The notes under the pieces are model-generated. The model was given only the letters and a program-made list of their open reading frames with translations, ran no database searches and had not been told where the DNA came from. A program made the position numbers and the translations under genes. A stretch of DNA of 64,000 nt from Daphnia carinata (taxonomy: Eukaryota; Arthropoda; Branchiopoda; Diplostraca; Daphniidae). This document shows positions 60,614 to 64,000 of the stretch, piece after piece (the stretch's first letter is position 1; each line of letters starts with the position of its first letter). The stretch spans positions 2,886,501-2,950,500 of the forward strand of contig NC_081331.1 in assembly GCF_022539665.2 (NCBI RefSeq), in the 5' to 3' direction.

Positions 60614-63600
60614 TTTTTTTTATTTTTTTTTGATCATTCAGTTCTTTTATTCTGTTATCCCTACCCTACACAACTCCCCCCCTTCAAACTATTGAATGAA
60701 GAAAGTGAACGTGTACAAGAACGGAAGAGGGATAGAAAGGTGTATTTTTTTTTTTTTTTTTTTATGTTCTGTTGGCTCTTAAGACTAGTCGTTCTGTTCT
60801 GCTTGTTCCGGTGTTACATTGTAGATTGACTCTCCATTATGGCCGTCTGGAAAAAAAACACAACCGAAAAGGGAAAGGTTTGGCAAAGAAATAAACGGAA
60901 ACTACATACAAATACTCGACTATTATCTAACGAAAAGGTTGTTCTTGTCCAAACGAACATCTTCTTCATGAGAAAAATGAAGAGAAAGTAAATACGATTT
61001 TCTTTTCTTTTTACCCCGTTTTTTTTTTTTGTTCTGATTGTCCAACTAAAAAAAAAAAACGAACGCGTGATTCGGCGCCATCAAACCGGTTTTAACAGTT
61101 CGTTGTCAAATCCAAAGCGGAGCATTGAAGACGAACTGTAATAAAAGTCTGTAATAAAACCTCGGTAAAATGTAAACGCAATTATGTATAGGGAAACTCA
61201 AAAAATAAGAAGGAGGGCAAAATCGCTCATTTCTGCCTCTTCCTTTTTGAAACAACAACAAATCAAAATGCTTTTAATATTTTTTTTTTTTTTTATTACC
61301 ATAAAGGACATTATTATTTCGTTGGTGTTCCTGTGCGGAAGCACCTGCGAGAGTTTACACGACGAGAAGAGAAAGTTGAACAGGAACAAGTGCAGTCTCG
61401 GAGAGACGAACTGCGCACGTGATTCATTCCACCATTTTTCATTAAAAAATATGTATAAAAAAAAAAAGAAACCCTTTCAGACAACTTATTATAACTGACT
61501 CTACACACGTACGGAAGTTCTATACAGTTGGTTCCATTATCTTTTCATCGTTTGTGATATATACGTACATCGGCTGGCGACGAAAGTGCACAGAAGAGAC
61601 ACGCCTTGCGCTTTATCCTGTCGTTCATGACGGAGAGTTCAACATCGTGCAACTGTTTTCTTTACTCCCGATTCACTATGGCCAAAATGCTCCGCCATGT
61701 GCTCTTCCGTGTACCTCATGCTCCTTTTTTATTATAATTATTATAACGCGTAGATGTGTATGAACAGAAATTAGCAACGAAACATTAGAAGAAAAAAAAA
61801 AAACTTCATGAACCAGACAGGTAAGAAAATGAATATCATTTTTTTTTGGAGTGGCATTCAAAATCTCCGACCGAGAGATGCGGAGTGCGATGGCCGCAAG
61901 GAATGAATAAACACATTTTTCATGTTCCTTTTTTTTTTTTTATTATTATTTGCTTCTATTCCATCTGTCCAGATTTGTGAGCCAGTTGTCATTCTTGATT
62001 TTTGTTTTTATTTTTCTGGCATTTCCAGTCAAAGCGAAATCAGTCTGCCGGTAACGCAACAATCATTTGTTTTGGAATGAAAATAAAACACAAAAAAAAA
62101 AATAAATGTTGCGCAAAACAAGCAAAATCAGAACTAGAAAAAGCCAGTGAAAATAAAAGATTACATTTATTTTTGTTTGAGGAAAAAACGACGACGGACT
62201 CCGAAAAAAAAATGAGTGAAAGTCAAGGCCAGTTGCGCTTTAATTACAAAAAAAAAATAAAAAATAAAATATCAAAAGAAAAGAGTTAGATAGTTTTTTG
62301 GATTTCTTCGGGTCTCGTTAACGGACTTGATCCAATCACCAAACAGCGGATCACAAGGAGCAAAACAGGCAGCCATCCATGAAATGATTTCTCATTTTTT
62401 CTTTTTTTTTTTTTTCGTTTATTATTCTTTCCCGTCAGTCTATAAAATCATAATTGCTTGGCTGCAACAGCTCCCTACTGCGTTGCTGTTAAGCAGTCGG
62501 ATGGGGGGATGACGAATGCCTCTGCGGGATCTAATTATGTGAAAAGAGTGCGACGTGAAACGGCGGGGCTGCGCGAAAAAGGGCGAACTAGAATAGGAAA
62601 TCACATCAACTGATAAAAGCATCGCCCTTTCAAGACTAAAATAAAACAAGAAATTATAAAAGACGAGTAGCGAATAGCTTGGGAAAGACGCACAGCAAAA
62701 GTCCATTACGCAATTTTTTTTTTTTTTTTTTTTTTTAACAATAATGTCATCATCCACTTTTTTTTTTTCCCCCGCATTTATTGTTGTGCTTTTAAAATGC
62801 TCGTCTTCCCCTGTTTTCATTTTATCAGACATCAGTCCACCGACGCAGAGAAAAATAAAACAAAAAACCGGCTATGCGTTTTAGACGCGAAATAGAAAAA
62901 AGAAAATCATCCGGAATTAATGGGAAAACGATGCATGCATTAATTTTAAAGAAATATATAATAATAATCCAAACTGGTGATACTTGTACGGTAGATAACA
63001 GACAATCGACGCATTTCGTAAGAGTTTTTTTATTTTTAAACGATATCAACGGTTCGTTGAACGCACGTTCTTCTATTGTAACCCTGACATTTCTTTAGTG
63101 AACGATAAACTCATCATCGTGCGATTCGCTGGGGCAACGCTTTGCACTTAATGTCCAACATGGTATTCTTTGTGATGAGTTTTAGAATAGGAGGAGGAGC
63201 TTTACGTTGTTTTTTGACAGTCACTGATGACAAACGAATTTCATCCAGCGGCCTCTTTCAGTTCGTTGCAGATCGTTGTGCAATACGTGGAACGTCACAT
63301 GAAATTTCGGGAATGTTTCACAACGTAGTTCCGGCACTATTCCATATATCGGCCATGAACCTGTGATTTCTATTTGTTTTTGAATTTGAAATCAAGATAG
63401 AACATTTTTTCGTTTCCTTTTTTTATCCAGTGCACGTAAAAAACCCAGGCAATAGATTGAAAGGCGTGGCTGCCATTGGCCGCTGGTGCCGTGTTTGCAG
63501 GTTACCGGTTATCGCTAGTGGCTGTGCATATTTGCGAGAGCGGCTATCGTGATTGACGCTTTAAAAAAAAAAAACGAATAAAACAAAGAGACTATGCACA

Positions 63601-64000
63601 AAAATCCCTTCCGGCTTTTGTTTTTTTTTTCTTTTTCTTTCCTCAATTATAATGTGCATCCAAATACGGAATGAAAGGCGTGATGGGGTCAAGTTTGGAG
63701 GGTATAATCTAATAACTTGTACAGCAGAAAGAAAAAAAAAAAAAAAAAAAATGAGAAGCCTCTTCTTATAACCACAGAATAAACACGATGTTTAATCGTT
63801 TTTTTTTTTTCCTTTTTATTCCAATCTTTATTGGATTTTAGTTGCGTCTGTGCTTTTTTTTTGGTTGTTGTTGTTTTATTAATATCTTCACGCTGTGACC
63901 TACTCCCTGCGCCGAAGAGATTTCGTGATTGCCATTTGCCCAGTTACTGTACGATTCTACTATCCTATATCCCACTCCCGGTGGACTATGCCAAAGTAGG
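60614..64000. other. Gene-poor sequence to the end of the window
   Basis: AT-rich, with T tracts of 15-20 bases and several short open frames made of Lys/Phe runs. AACCGGTT, a Grainyhead-like site, occurs near 61,085. Nothing else can be supported. Confidence 0.45.

Overview
This window is nuclear DNA from an arthropod, most likely a small crustacean such as a water flea (Daphnia or a relative). The reasons are compact genes with canonical GT-AG introns often of 60-120 bp, a chitin-binding (CBM14) secreted protein, arthropod-type orthologs of KLF6/7 (luna), TGIF (achintya/vismay), Arp3 and a class III GLUT, and very abundant homopolymer A/T tracts and dinucleotide runs in the non-coding DNA. 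The species assignment is inference; the gene families are read directly from the reconstructed exons.

Layout. 0-2.7 kb: a complete ten-exon gene for a secreted chitin-binding protein with three CBM14 domains and a mucin-like repeat linker. 2.9-4.6 kb: an array of palindromic repeat units (three A-core-A' dyads alternating with two B palindromes, period about 0.7 kb), probably a non-autonomous foldback-type element. 4.6-18.6 kb: no supportable gene; the part from about 8 kb on is extremely rich in simple sequence. 18.7-30.3 kb, minus strand: a KLF6/7 (luna) zinc-finger transcription factor whose four coding exons are spread over 11.6 kb by two roughly 5 kb introns. 30.3-34.6 kb: its upstream region, with a CRE palindrome and a strong isolated splice donor. 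34.6-36.6 kb, minus: the complete Arp3 gene. 36.6-38.7 kb: a divergent promoter region shared with a plus-strand kelch-repeat gene (38.7-40.9 kb). 42.0-44.3 kb, plus: a UBA-domain protein whose C-terminus resembles the autophagy receptor NBR1. 46.1-49.4 kb, minus: a complete TGIF-class TALE homeobox gene. 53.5-55.3 kb, minus: a GLUT10/12-like sugar transporter. 55.3-64 kb: no supportable gene apart from one or two isolated exon candidates.

The genes do not form a pathway. They are two developmental transcription factors with large non-coding surroundings, interleaved with compact housekeeping genes (Arp3, sugar transporter, kelch protein, UBA adaptor). Short motifs resembling the insect CTCF core (AGGTGGCGC / TAGATGGCG) recur mainly between the genes and may mark domain boundaries.

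Six of the seven gene models close with a single continuous reading frame across all introns. The exception is the kelch gene, where one intron joins a phase 1 donor to a phase 0 acceptor. All exon boundaries here were derived by eye from splice consensus and frame continuity; no transcript or database evidence was available.
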